DNA of 64,000 bases from NCBI GenBank assembly GCA_959597175.1, contig CAUFXM010000001.1, positions 186,001 to 250,000 of the forward strand, given 5' to 3'. The DNA is from an uncultured Methanomassiliicoccales archaeon (GTDB taxonomy: Archaea > Thermoplasmatota > Thermoplasmata > Methanomassiliicoccales > Methanomethylophilaceae). The position numbers and the translations under genes are program-made. Below, piece by piece: positions 52,733 to 60,844 of this stretch. Under the pieces are notes generated by a model, which did no database searches, was not told the DNA's origin, and saw nothing but the letters and a program-made list of their open reading frames with translations. The first letter of the stretch is position 1; each line of letters begins with the position of its first letter.

Positions 52733-53232
52733 CCCTCCATGTCATCTTTCCTGTCCGCGACGCCTCTGCGGAAACTGATGTTCGCCATCTCCAGGAACGC
52801 CCTGATCGCCCCGTCGAGGTCATTGTAGCTGTCGGTGGATACCGCGTAGCCGTCAGGATGGGACGTCCTCCTCTGATACCTCTCGGTCATCCTGTGAATA
52901 TGCGGCCCGTGCACCACATCGCCCTCGATGCGGTTCCTGTGCTTGCCGTGATTCCCGTTAAGACGCAGTACGACTTTATCGTTCTTATCGAAATCCCTGT
53001 AGACGAGGATTACGGAGAAGTTCGAGGGCCTGTCGACAGACTGCCTTATGAGCATGAAGCACTCGTACCCTTCGCATTCGAGTCTCACCTTCTTGATCAG
53101 ATTGCTTCCCTTCTCGGAGAACGACATGTCCTCCAGGTTCACCCTCCTCCCGATGTACTTCGGCTCTCTGATGATGCTGTCGATGAGCGCATCGGAAAGC
53201 ACACTCCCCCCATCCACCATCCACTTCACCAC
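52729..53232 (-). CDS. DUF6978-like partner of the DUF1828 protein
   Basis: 167 residues. The conserved-looking core is FSVILVYRDFDKNDKVVLRL, then NGNHGKHRNRIEGDVVHGPH, IHRMTERYQ and an acidic helix (SYNDLDGAIRAFLEMANI). The His-rich HGPHIHRMTERYQ block suggests a metal or nucleic-acid site and matches what I recall of DUF6978, usually encoded beside DUF1828. The family name is from memory and less certain than the pairing. ATG at 53232; an in-frame ATG at 53220 is possible. Confidence 0.68.
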   Translation of the reverse strand: MVKWMVDGGSVLSDALIDSIIREPKYIGRRVNLEDMSFSEKGSNLIKKVRLECEGYECFMLIRQSVDRPSNFSVILVYRDFDKNDKVVLRLNGNHGKHRNRIEGDVVHGPHIHRMTERYQRRTSHPDGYAVSTDSYNDLDGAIRAFLEMANISFRRGVADRKDDMEG

Positions 53233-53645
53233 TGGGGATCGGTTGTTTTCTGGGGATGATCGGACGCGGAGGAGGCCGGTTCGATGACCATCATGATACG
53301 TGGGTCAACCCTATCGGCCGTTCTGCGGTTGTTCTCCGCCATGCGTGTCTGGTTCATACCCCATCCGAGCCGGGCGTCGACTACTTTAATGGATCACCGT
53401 ACAGGCACAGTGACTCGAAGATGAGGTTACATTGCCACCGATGCATCGGATTAGCTGTCAACACTCATTATATGCATTCTTAAAAGAAGTAAGAACGTCC
53501 GTCGTTTCTGAAACGTCTTGAATCAATTCACATGACAAGTCCTGCCATTATATCATGGGTCTACGATGTGTATTGTTAGTAGTAGATGAATGCCGTGGCT
53601 GACCCAAGTTCGATTCCAACCTCCAAACGCTGATCTCCATCGAAA
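53233..53645. other. Intergenic stretch without recognisable gene
   Basis: About 410 bases between the two minus-strand genes. It becomes AT-rich after 53440. A T-loop-like GTTCGATTCC at about 53607 is not embedded in a foldable tRNA. Nothing else is recognised. Confidence 0.6.
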
Positions 53646-54221
53646 TTAGATCTTCCTCAGGATAGCGCTGACCCACTCCACTCCCCTGGCGTCGGTCTCC
53701 GTCTTGACTTCCACCACTGAGAACCCACTGGACTCGGCCAGCTCCTCCATCGACGACTCGGTCATGTCTGTGTACCACCTGCCGTCGCGGAACCCCTCGG
53801 AGTCACCCTTCTTGAACGAGGCGAACAGGATCCCGTCATGCCTCAGCGACCTGTGAACAAGCCCCATCACCGCCGCCAGCTCCCTCCTGGGGAGATGGAG
53901 CAGCGAGGCGCACGCCCAGACGCCGTCGAATTCGTCCACGTAGTCGAGGTCGCGGAACAGCAGCCACCTCACCGGCCTTCCGGTGTTCCTCTCGGCCACG
54001 GCGCACATCCCCGACGACCCGTCGACGGCGGTCACATCGAACCCCCTCTCCATGAGGGCGAGCGTGTCCCTCCCCGAACCGCATCCGAGATCCAGTATCT
54101 TCGATCCTTTGGGCAGGCGGGAGGCGAAATCGTCGCGGGAGGCCGACACGTCGTTCCCGAAGGTGGTGTCGGAGTACCCCTGCGGGTCCGAGTCGTAGAA
54201 GCCGATGGTTCTGTCGTCCAT
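53646..54221 (-). CDS. Class I SAM-dependent methyltransferase
   Basis: 191 residues from the ATG at 54221. SAM-binding motif I is ILDLGCGSGRDTLALMERG, motif II VTAVDGSSGM, and motif IV-like FDGVWACASLLHLPR, followed by GILFASFKKGDSEGF. Small Tehb/UbiE-like fold; the target is unknown. The longer frame to 54461 is the shadow of the divergent DUF1847 gene. Only 57 bases separate the two divergent starts, so their promoters overlap. It ends in TAA. Confidence 0.88.
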   Translation of the reverse strand: MDDRTIGFYDSDPQGYSDTTFGNDVSASRDDFASRLPKGSKILDLGCGSGRDTLALMERGFDVTAVDGSSGMCAVAERNTGRPVRWLLFRDLDYVDEFDGVWACASLLHLPRRELAAVMGLVHRSLRHDGILFASFKKGDSEGFRDGRWYTDMTESSMEELAESSGFSVVEVKTETDARGVEWVSAILRKI

Positions 54222-54278
54222 GCGGTGCCATGGATGACTACACAAATCAACATATTGCTCGGAGACCACTCCGAACCC

Positions 54279-54944
54279 ATGGAAGAGCGCAGGCGCACGT
54301 GCATAGACTGCGGGACCAAGGGCTGCGACGGAAACGGTCAGAGGAGGCCGTCCTTCTGCCTCACGGACTCCATTCCAGAGGCGGATCTGGAGGAATCCCT
54401 CGAACACTACAGGGACGGGGAGGAGGCGGAGATACTCAGGGCCGCCGCCTCCGTCGAGCATGACGGGTACCTCAGATGGTGCCGCGTGAGGGAGACCATG
54501 GAGTTCGCTAAGCGGATGGGCTACCGCAGGATAGGGATCGCCACCTGCGTGGGCCTGCTGAGGGAATCCAGGACGCTGGCCTCCATCCTCAGGGCCAACG
54601 GCTTCGAGGTTTTCGGCGTATCCTGCAAGGCCGGGATGGTTCCGAAGACCGACGTGGGCATCGACCCCGTTTGCTGCGAGGTCGGACCCAACACCTGCAA
54701 CCCCGTGCTCCAGGCGATCACCCTCAACCGCGAGAGGACGGACCTCAACATCGTTGTAGGTCTATGCGTGGGCCACGACAGCCTGTTCTACAGGAACTCC
54801 GACGCCCCTGTGACAACGCTTGTGGCGAAGGACAGGGTCCTGGCCAACAACCCCGCCGGCGCGCTGTACACCGCGGGCTCATACTACGCCGGCCTTGAGC
54901 TTCCCCTCGAGAACGACCCGTCGGAGAGACAACGGAGGCCTTGA
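54279..54944 (+). CDS. DUF1847 cysteine-rich metal-binding protein
   Basis: 221 residues. The N-terminal CIDCGTKGC and later CLTD give a cysteine cluster. Further cysteines lie in IGIATCVGLL, GVSCKAGM and VCCEVGPNTCNPV. GLCVGHDSLFYRNSDAPVTT and AKDRVLANNPAGALYTAGSY complete the DUF1847 pattern, found in anaerobic bacteria and archaea. Metal (Fe-S or zinc) binding is expected; function unknown. TATA-like CATATTG lies about 25 bases upstream of the ATG. Its stop overlaps or abuts the next small gene. Confidence 0.88.
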   Translation: MEERRRTCIDCGTKGCDGNGQRRPSFCLTDSIPEADLEESLEHYRDGEEAEILRAAASVEHDGYLRWCRVRETMEFAKRMGYRRIGIATCVGLLRESRTLASILRANGFEVFGVSCKAGMVPKTDVGIDPVCCEVGPNTCNPVLQAITLNRERTDLNIVVGLCVGHDSLFYRNSDAPVTTLVAKDRVLANNPAGALYTAGSYYAGLELPLENDPSERQRRP

Positions 54945-54952
54945 CTTCCGTC

Positions 54953-55222
54953 ATGGTCATGTGCATCCATTTCCGAGACCGATCGCGAGATGAATGTGTG
55001 GAAACGATGATCTGCGTGCACTGCAGGACGCATCGAGACGGCGGGAGGCTGTGCCCAGCACGCTCGGAGCTTCGCGACTGCGCCTTATCCCGAATCGACG
55101 GATGCGCCACACACTGCTACCGCCCGGGGATGCGGGGGTCCTTCAGTACCGTCATGATGCACAGCGGCCCCAGGATGATGCTGCATCACCCGGCGATGAC
55201 GGTCGGGCACACGACATCATGA
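54953..55222 (+). CDS. Short nitrous-oxide-stimulated-promoter family protein
   Basis: 89 residues from the ATG at 54953 (TTG at 54941, overlapping the previous stop, is possible). ETMICVHCRTHRDGGRLCPA, then HCYRPGMRGSFSTVMMHSG, then PRMMLHHPAM closely follow the nitrous-oxide-stimulated-promoter family (PF11756): an IYCxxHH-type start, then CYKPxMRExIxxVMxxSGPRM, then HP. The usual middle Cys block before HCY is shortened here: SRIDGC runs straight into ATHCY, so about a dozen residues and two cysteines are missing. It is probably a metal-binding small protein encoded with DUF1847. Confidence 0.75.
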   Translation: MVMCIHFRDRSRDECVETMICVHCRTHRDGGRLCPARSELRDCALSRIDGCATHCYRPGMRGSFSTVMMHSGPRMMLHHPAMTVGHTTS

Positions 55223-55546
55223 GCCGTCCAAAACGATCTCGTCCGAGTGCACCTTCCCTGCTAGGCGCTTGGACATGTATCCCAGCTCCAGCGACGCAGC
55301 GTATATGACCCCCATCGGGCACAGGCAGGTGGCGGTCAGCGGCGCCCGGACTTCGGCACTGTTCATCCTGCCGTTCGCGGGGTCGATGAGGTCCATCTCG
55401 GTCACCGATCCCAGGCGGGATGCGTACTCCATCACCTGCTGGCAGTCGGATTCTATCGAGATGTCGGCACCGTCATCCGTTCTGTTGGCGGTGACCCTGA
55501 TCACCTTCCCGCAGGTGTTCATCCTCACGGTGACCGTCGACGCCAT
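55217..55546 (-). CDS. Small cysteine-containing protein at the end of the F430 operon
   Basis: 109 residues. Beta-rich start (TVRMNTCGKVIRVTANR), ADISIESDCQQVMEYASRLG, then TATCLCPMGVIYAASLELGY and MSKRLAG. Four cysteines (about residues 12, 35, 73, 75) could bind a metal or cluster. It begins four bases after the cfbB stop, so it is the sixth gene of the F430 operon. I believe related small proteins exist in other methanogens (possibly DUF6951), but this is recall. A role linked to F430 assembly or handling is inferred only from position. Confidence 0.72.
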   Translation of the reverse strand: MASTVTVRMNTCGKVIRVTANRTDDGADISIESDCQQVMEYASRLGSVTEMDLIDPANGRMNSAEVRAPLTATCLCPMGVIYAASLELGYMSKRLAGKVHSDEIVLDGS

Positions 55547-55550
55547 CCAA

Positions 55551-56897
55551 TCAGCTCCTGGAACCCTGGATGAGCCCCACGGCCTTGCCGATCCAGTCCC
55601 TCTCCGAGAGAGCGTGCTGGTGCATGTACGAGCCGATGGAGTTCCCCCTTACCAGGCCGTCCATGCGGTCGGCGATGCCGAGCCCCCTTCTGACGTCGAA
55701 CCCGTATTCCGACCCGGGATCCGGGAACACGTCGGAGTAGTGGTACTCGTGGCCCCTGACGTTCCCTGAGAACACCGGGTTGGAGGGCTTCACGTTTGCG
55801 ACCACGTAGGTGGGTCCGTGGCGGACCCCCGTCATGACGGCGTCGGCATCGAATATCCCCGACATCCCATGGACGGTCCCGTCCTTGTCCTCGATCGAGC
55901 GGCACATGGTCATCAGACCCCCGCACTCCCCTATGACGACCCTCCCCTCCCCGGAGACGTTCCTCAGGCCCTGGAGGAAGTCGGCGTTCTGCGACAGCTC
56001 GGAAGCGTGCAGCTCCGGGTAGCCCCCTCCGAGATAGTACAGGTCCGCGTCCGGGAGGGGGTCGCCGTCGGTGGGGCGGAACGTCTCGACCCTGAACCCC
56101 GAGGCCTCCAGGCACTCTATGTTCTCCCTGTAGTAGAAGCAGTAGGAGTCGTCGATCGGTACGGCCGCCCTCATCCCGCAGTCCCTCTCGGTGTAGGGGG
56201 ACGACGTCGGCAGCTCCGAGGGCGACGACTCGGCTATGTCCAGGACCCTGTCCAGGTCGATGGGGTCGGTGAGCTCCTGCAGCGGCGTGATCTCGCCCTC
56301 GGCGAAGGACCTGAGCGTCCTGAGGCCGAGGTACCTCTGCTCCAGCGCCTTGTCCGGATTCTTCGGGATCATCCCCACCAGCTGGACATCCGGACAGTAC
56401 CTCTCCATGGCGGTGCGCAGCTTGTCGGTGTGCTGGCGACCGGACACGTTGTTGAGGATGACCCCTGCTATGTTGACGTCCGGATCAAAGGAGCGGAAGC
56501 CGTTCACTATGGCCGCGGCGCTACGGGTCAGGGAGCGGGCGTCCACGATCAGTATCACGGGGAACCCCAGGAGCTTCGCCAGGTACGCTGTGGATCCGAC
56601 GTCCTCGTCGCCCTTCAATCCCTCATATAATCCCCTGACGCCCTCTATGACGCAGATGTCCGCGTCCCTGGAGGCGTATCCCACCAGGTTCCTGATCGTG
56701 GCGTCGTCCATGAGGAACGAGTCCAGGTTCCTGGACCTCCTGCCGGTGGCGGCGGTGTGGTACATGGGGTCGATGAAGTCCGGTCCGGCCTTGAACGCCT
56801 GGACGCTCATCTTCTTCGACAGGCGGGACATCAGACCGGTGGTGATGGAGGTCTTCCCCACCCCGCTGCCCGTCCCGGCCAGGACCACGCCCTTCAT
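55551..56897 (-). CDS. cfbB: CfbB: Ni-sirohydrochlorin a,c-diamide synthase
   Basis: 448 residues. The N-terminal P-loop AGTGSGVGKTSIT and FKAGPDFIDPMYHTAATGR are typical of CobB/CbiA-type amidotransferases. The middle has VIEGVRGLYEGL and IAGVILNNVSGRQH. The glutaminase domain has YLGGGYPELHASELS and the nucleophilic Cys in GECGGLM, with the catalytic His in GHEYHYS. With ATP and glutamine it converts the a and c acetates of Ni-sirohydrochlorin to amides, step two of F430 synthesis. Its ATG overlaps the cfbD stop. CbiA for cobalamin is a close relative, but the gene context makes CfbB the better call. Confidence 0.93.
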   Translation of the reverse strand: MKGVVLAGTGSGVGKTSITTGLMSRLSKKMSVQAFKAGPDFIDPMYHTAATGRRSRNLDSFLMDDATIRNLVGYASRDADICVIEGVRGLYEGLKGDEDVGSTAYLAKLLGFPVILIVDARSLTRSAAAIVNGFRSFDPDVNIAGVILNNVSGRQHTDKLRTAMERYCPDVQLVGMIPKNPDKALEQRYLGLRTLRSFAEGEITPLQELTDPIDLDRVLDIAESSPSELPTSSPYTERDCGMRAAVPIDDSYCFYYRENIECLEASGFRVETFRPTDGDPLPDADLYYLGGGYPELHASELSQNADFLQGLRNVSGEGRVVIGECGGLMTMCRSIEDKDGTVHGMSGIFDADAVMTGVRHGPTYVVANVKPSNPVFSGNVRGHEYHYSDVFPDPGSEYGFDVRRGLGIADRMDGLVRGNSIGSYMHQHALSERDWIGKAVGLIQGSRS

Positions 56898-57967
56898 TCC
56901 AGCAGCTCCCTCAGGGTGTCCGCCGTCTCCAGCGGCACGATGGAGTGGGCGCCCATCACCATGGTGTGCGAGGATATCTCACCCACCGCCCATCTGCATC
57001 CCTGGTTCAGGTAGTTGGCCAGCTGCCTGGGCTGGTCGGTGATGAGGATGTCGTCCTGCCCCATGCCGGGGTATGCGTGGCAGATCCCCAGGAGAACGGT
57101 GAGGTCCGGCATGAACCCGTCCACCGCCTCCCTCATCTCCTTGCCGACGACCGCGTACTCGTCCAGTCCTCCGATTATGCGGTCGATGGTCACCCCTCTG
57201 TCCGAGAGGTCCCCGAGTATCTCGTCGCAGTAGTTCCTGATCCTGGGCAATCCTTTCTCCCTGTCCAGGTTGGCGACGAAGAGGGTCTCCCCGCCCACCT
57301 TCCCCCTGGCCCGGTCCACGGCCTCGAACATGTCCGCGAACCTGTACGCCAGCTCCTTCTTCGCATCCATCACCACGGCGACCCTCCCTCCGGAGGAGAG
57401 GACCTCCAGGATCCTCCTGCACACGTGGAGCTTGGTCGGGCTCACCGCGGGCTCGATGTAGTCACGGGAGGCCATGCCCACGTCCTTCTCCAGCCTCGTG
57501 GCGGCCTTCATGATCGATATCTGACGGGAGCACTCGTCCGCGTCGATTATCCCGGCGTCCCTGCCGGCCTCCAGGGCCTTGATCGCCCCGCGGGTGTTGT
57601 CCCCCATGCACCCGTGGCAGTCCACCGGGAACACGTTGGCGTCTATGCCCGCCCTCCTGATGGAGCGGGCCATGTCCTCGCCTATGATCATGCTGGCGCA
57701 GGTACCGACGACCGCCACGGTAGAGGGATGGAACCTCTCCTCCACCTGCTTGAGGGTGTTGATGAGGGGCTCCTCCCCTCCGAAAACCAGGTCGTTGTCC
57801 CTCATCCCGGACGTGACCACCCTGACGCCCGCGTTCTCCAGAGGCCTGGACGCCATGAAGCTGCAGCCCGCCGGCCCGTGCTCCACGATGACGTCCACGT
57901 TCATGTCGCGGAGGGTGTACATGGCCGCGACTATCGGGTTGGGGCGGGGGTGGATCACAGTCCTCAC
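56894..57967 (-). CDS. cfbD: CfbD: nitrogenase-like reductase subunit of F430 synthesis
   Basis: 357 residues. NifD-like protein with conserved cysteines and glycines: VEHGPAGCSFMASRP, VVGTCASMIIGEDM and PVDCHGCMGDNTRGAI would carry the [4Fe-4S] cluster. LLGICHAYPGMGQDD follows. With CfbC it performs the ATP-driven six-electron reduction and lactam-ring formation of Ni-sirohydrochlorin a,c-diamide. The start is GTG at 57967, which overlaps the cfbE stop (GTGA) behind AGGAGG; the longer frame is a shadow. A single NifD-like subunit without a NifK partner is typical of CfbD. Confidence 0.93.
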   Translation of the reverse strand: MRTVIHPRPNPIVAAMYTLRDMNVDVIVEHGPAGCSFMASRPLENAGVRVVTSGMRDNDLVFGGEEPLINTLKQVEERFHPSTVAVVGTCASMIIGEDMARSIRRAGIDANVFPVDCHGCMGDNTRGAIKALEAGRDAGIIDADECSRQISIMKAATRLEKDVGMASRDYIEPAVSPTKLHVCRRILEVLSSGGRVAVVMDAKKELAYRFADMFEAVDRARGKVGGETLFVANLDREKGLPRIRNYCDEILGDLSDRGVTIDRIIGGLDEYAVVGKEMREAVDGFMPDLTVLLGICHAYPGMGQDDILITDQPRQLANYLNQGCRWAVGEISSHTMVMGAHSIVPLETADTLRELLE

Positions 57968-59178
57968 TGGTAGGCCTCCTTGACGAACTCGACGACGAGC
58001 CTGACATCGGGCGGTATCTCCGGCCTGTTCCCGTCGCCGTCTGTCATGACCATCGGGACCCCGTAGGCCTCCACGACCCTGGCTATCCTGTCCTTGTCCA
58101 TCTTGTCGCAGACCTTCCTGCTCACTGGGTCGAGGACGACCATGGCGCCGTCGAGGGCGCCCATCTGCTCCAGGCATCCGAGGGTCCTGCCGATGGAGAT
58201 GTGGGAGATCCCGGGGTTCCTCTCGCGGACGACCTTCCTACCGCCCTCGTTCAGGATCTCTCCCCTTCCGGGGACCCCCCTGAACGTCTCCAGGCTGCGG
58301 AGGACCGACTCCCTCGGGACCCCCATCCTGTGGCAAACCTCCAGTGCCAGGTCCATAGCGTTGATGTACTCGGTGGCGATGTACGAGCCGTCCAGCGTTA
58401 TCTCCGATGCCCCGTCGTATTCCACCGACACCCCCAGCCCCTCGCCGAGCCTGGGCTCCGATGTGATCGTTATCCTCCCGCCGTATGGGACAAGGCCGTC
58501 ATGGTACCTGGACCAGAAGTCCAGCTCGTCCGCGGCCACTATGTTGACGCCGCGGTCGGTGAAGATGTCCCTCTTCGCCTCGGACGCCTTGAACGTGTTC
58601 TTCGCGATGCCGTAGTCCTCCACCAGGTTGGTGATGCAGGCGATGTCGGCCTTCCCAGATCCCCCCAGGGACACCTCGCAGACCATCGCGTCGTAGTCCC
58701 CGGCGGGGAGGGTCATGATGTACGGGGGCGCTATGCTCACTCTCCTGTCGATCCTGTGACCGTCGTCGGTCCACGGACCCTCGCCCCTGGACGAGTGCAG
58801 CATCACCCTCTTGCCTGAGTCGTGGAGCATCTTGGAGATGAGATAGCATGCGCTGGTCTTACCCTTCACCCCGGTGACCTCTATCCTGAACCTCCCGTCC
58901 TCGATGAACCTGCGGACGTCCCTGCTGAACGTCACGATCTCCCCGGGATCGGCATCGCCGATGAATGTCAGCGGACAGTGCTTGGGCATGACGGTCATGT
59001 CGTATTTGCCTGGAGGCACTGTGTCCGCCACCCGGACCTCCATCGCCCTGAGCTCGTCCTTCTTGGACTGGGGGCATATCCCGTAGACGTCCACGCATGT
59101 GACGTCGTCCCCCTCCGCCAGATGCCTCCTGGCGAGTATGTCCCCTCCGTGAACCATGTCGAGTATGAGGACGCGCAT
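57964..59178 (-). CDS. cfbE: CfbE: Mur-ligase-like coenzyme F430 synthase
   Basis: 404 residues. The ATP-binding loop is TGVKGKTSACYLISKML near residue 103, the Mur-ligase P-loop. AMVCEVSLGGSGKADIACIT and DYGIAKNTFKASEAKRDIF lie where Mur ligases have the Glu and the carbamylated-Lys/Asn region. FRGVPGRGEILNEGGRKVV matches the C-terminal FxGxxGR segment. It uses ATP to close the six-membered ring (ring F) of 17,3-seco-F430, the last step of the pathway. ATG at 59178; it follows cfbA by four bases and overlaps cfbD. Confidence 0.93.
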   Translation of the reverse strand: MRVLILDMVHGGDILARRHLAEGDDVTCVDVYGICPQSKKDELRAMEVRVADTVPPGKYDMTVMPKHCPLTFIGDADPGEIVTFSRDVRRFIEDGRFRIEVTGVKGKTSACYLISKMLHDSGKRVMLHSSRGEGPWTDDGHRIDRRVSIAPPYIMTLPAGDYDAMVCEVSLGGSGKADIACITNLVEDYGIAKNTFKASEAKRDIFTDRGVNIVAADELDFWSRYHDGLVPYGGRITITSEPRLGEGLGVSVEYDGASEITLDGSYIATEYINAMDLALEVCHRMGVPRESVLRSLETFRGVPGRGEILNEGGRKVVRERNPGISHISIGRTLGCLEQMGALDGAMVVLDPVSRKVCDKMDKDRIARVVEAYGVPMVMTDGDGNRPEIPPDVRLVVEFVKEAYQ

Positions 59179-59182
59179 GGTA

Positions 59183-59965
59183 TCACTCGTACTTCCTGAG
59201 TTTCTCTACCAGCACGTCGCACAGCCTGGGGTCCCCGCCTACCGGGACGGCGTACTTCAGCTCCACGTCCCTTCCGTCGCGGTGGATGACCCCGCCGTCG
59301 GAGAAGTCCTCGATGCCCAGCTTCCCGGGCACGTCCATGGTCAGGTGCTTCCCGAGGGAGATGAACAGCGGGAGGGCGATGATCTCCTCCGCCCCATCGT
59401 CTATCATCAGCGGGATGACGTCCTCTATCTTGGGCTCGTTGAACTCGTTGTATCCGACGTACACCTTCCCGTAGCCCCTCTCCTCGAGGCGCTTTGCGTT
59501 GAGTGCGACCACGTCGGAGTTGTAGCTCAGCCTGGACCCGTGCCCCATGACTATCACCCTCGTGTCCTTGCCGGGGGTCCTGAGCTCCTCGATCCTCTCC
59601 GCCAGTATGTCCGTCAGGTTTGGATCCTCCCCGAACGGCTGCTCGATCCTGACGCGGACGTCCCTTCCGCAGATCTCCACGGTGCCGTCGGTGGAGTCCC
59701 TGGGGAGTCCGAAGTGCTTCATCGGGATGTCCCGGGTAACATGGAGTCCGGATGCCACGAAGAATGGCAGGACGACGATGTCGTCATACCCGTCCTGGAC
59801 CATCTCCTCGGCCGTCTCCCTGATGGACGGGATGGAGAACTCGTTGAAGCCCACGTAGACGTTGTCGTATCCCTTCGATCTGAGCAGGTCCGCCTGCATC
59901 TCGAGGACGCCCTTGTTGAAGGCCATGGTGGAACCGTGGCCCGCGATCATTATTCCCGTTGTCAT
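59183..59965 (-). CDS. cfbA: CfbA: sirohydrochlorin nickelochelatase, tandem two-domain form
   Basis: 260 residues, about twice the usual archaeal CfbA (roughly 125-145). Two CbiX domains lie in tandem. The first has MIAGHGSTMAFNKG and VASGLHVTRDIP; the second has IVMGHGSRLSYNSD and ISLGKHLTMDVP. Both halves keep the metal-site His of GHGS and the later His, so each may be competent; the fusion would mimic the normal homodimer. It inserts Ni into sirohydrochlorin (possibly also Co). The ATG at 59965 is chosen over TTG at 59971 because GGTGAT lies five bases before it. It follows cfbC directly. Confidence 0.92.
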   Translation of the reverse strand: MTTGIMIAGHGSTMAFNKGVLEMQADLLRSKGYDNVYVGFNEFSIPSIRETAEEMVQDGYDDIVVLPFFVASGLHVTRDIPMKHFGLPRDSTDGTVEICGRDVRVRIEQPFGEDPNLTDILAERIEELRTPGKDTRVIVMGHGSRLSYNSDVVALNAKRLEERGYGKVYVGYNEFNEPKIEDVIPLMIDDGAEEIIALPLFISLGKHLTMDVPGKLGIEDFSDGGVIHRDGRDVELKYAVPVGGDPRLCDVLVEKLRKYE

Positions 59966-59967
59966 TT

Positions 59968-60747
59968 TCAATCACCCTCGAACCTCATCCCTCCGGACGA
60001 GTCCTCCGAAGCCTCCAGGAGCTTCCCTGCCAGCTCCCTGTACGAAGCCGCCATCGGGGAGTCCGGCTCCCCGACCACGACGGTGACCCCCCTTTCCTCG
60101 CACCTCTGGACGGCGGGGTCCCTGGGGAGCCTGTGGACGACCCTGGTCCCCATCTCCTCGGCGGCCCTGTCCACGAGCGAGTCCTCGTCCTTCACCCCGC
60201 GGGAGTTCTGTATGAGCCCCCCGAGCCTGGCGTATCCGTCATGGGTCAGATCGTTGACGGCATAGGAGATGTTGCTTGCGGCGTACAGGGACATCATCTC
60301 CCCCGATGTCACGACGAACACGTCCCTCGCGTATCCGTTCCGGATGGGCATGGCGAACCCTCCGCAGACGACGTCGCCCAGCACATCGTAGAGTATGACG
60401 TCCGGATGGAAGGAGCCGATCATGTCGAGCTCCTCCAGCTTCTCGAAGGCCGCGATTATCCCCCTGCCGGCGCATCCGACCCCGGGCCTCGGGCCTCCGC
60501 ACTCGACGCAGAGGACGCCGCCGGGGCCCTCGAAGACTATGTCCTCCAGCTCCGGGTCCGGGTTCCCCCTCATGGTCTCCAGGACCGTGGGTATCGGCCT
60601 TCCGGCCACGGCGCGCGTGGAGTCCGCCTTCGGGTCGCAGCCTATCTGGATGACCTTCAGCCCACGGGCCGCGAGGGCCGAGGAAACGTTGCCGACTGTG
60701 GTCGATTTGCCTATCCCGCCCTTCCCGTAGACCGCGATCCTGCGCAT
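59968..60747 (-). CDS. cfbC: CfbC: NifH-like reductase component of F430 synthesis
   Basis: 259 residues from the ATG at 60747. P-loop VYGKGGIGKSTT, QIGCDPKADSTRAV (the NifH switch), and two cluster ligands in PGVGCAGRGI and DVVCGGFAMPI; DVFVVTSGEMMSLYAA is also NifH-like. It forms a homodimer with one [4Fe-4S] cluster and feeds electrons to CfbD at the cost of ATP. First gene of the cfbC-A-E-D-B operon, with a TATA box 26 bases upstream. Methanogens may have several NifH homologues; position assigns this one to F430. Confidence 0.94.
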   Translation of the reverse strand: MRRIAVYGKGGIGKSTTVGNVSSALAARGLKVIQIGCDPKADSTRAVAGRPIPTVLETMRGNPDPELEDIVFEGPGGVLCVECGGPRPGVGCAGRGIIAAFEKLEELDMIGSFHPDVILYDVLGDVVCGGFAMPIRNGYARDVFVVTSGEMMSLYAASNISYAVNDLTHDGYARLGGLIQNSRGVKDEDSLVDRAAEEMGTRVVHRLPRDPAVQRCEERGVTVVVGEPDSPMAASYRELAGKLLEASEDSSGGMRFEGD

Positions 60748-60768
60748 GCCCGGGCATCGGGAGGACTC

Positions 60769-60777
60769 TATTAATAC
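60769..60777 (-). promoter_or_regulatory. Promoter of the F430 (cfb) operon
   Basis: GTATTAATA on the minus strand is centred 26 bases upstream of the cfbC ATG, so the operon transcript probably starts at that ATG. Confidence 0.6.
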
Positions 60778-60844
60778 TTTCAGTGTGGAAAATAACACTG
60801 GCACGGACGCACCTGTTATAGGCGCGCTGGGTCATGGGATGCGC

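Noticed and set aside
53600..53625. Possible tRNA at a GTTCGATTCC sequence
   Set aside because: The flanks do not form a T stem, and no acceptor or anticodon arm can be drawn.
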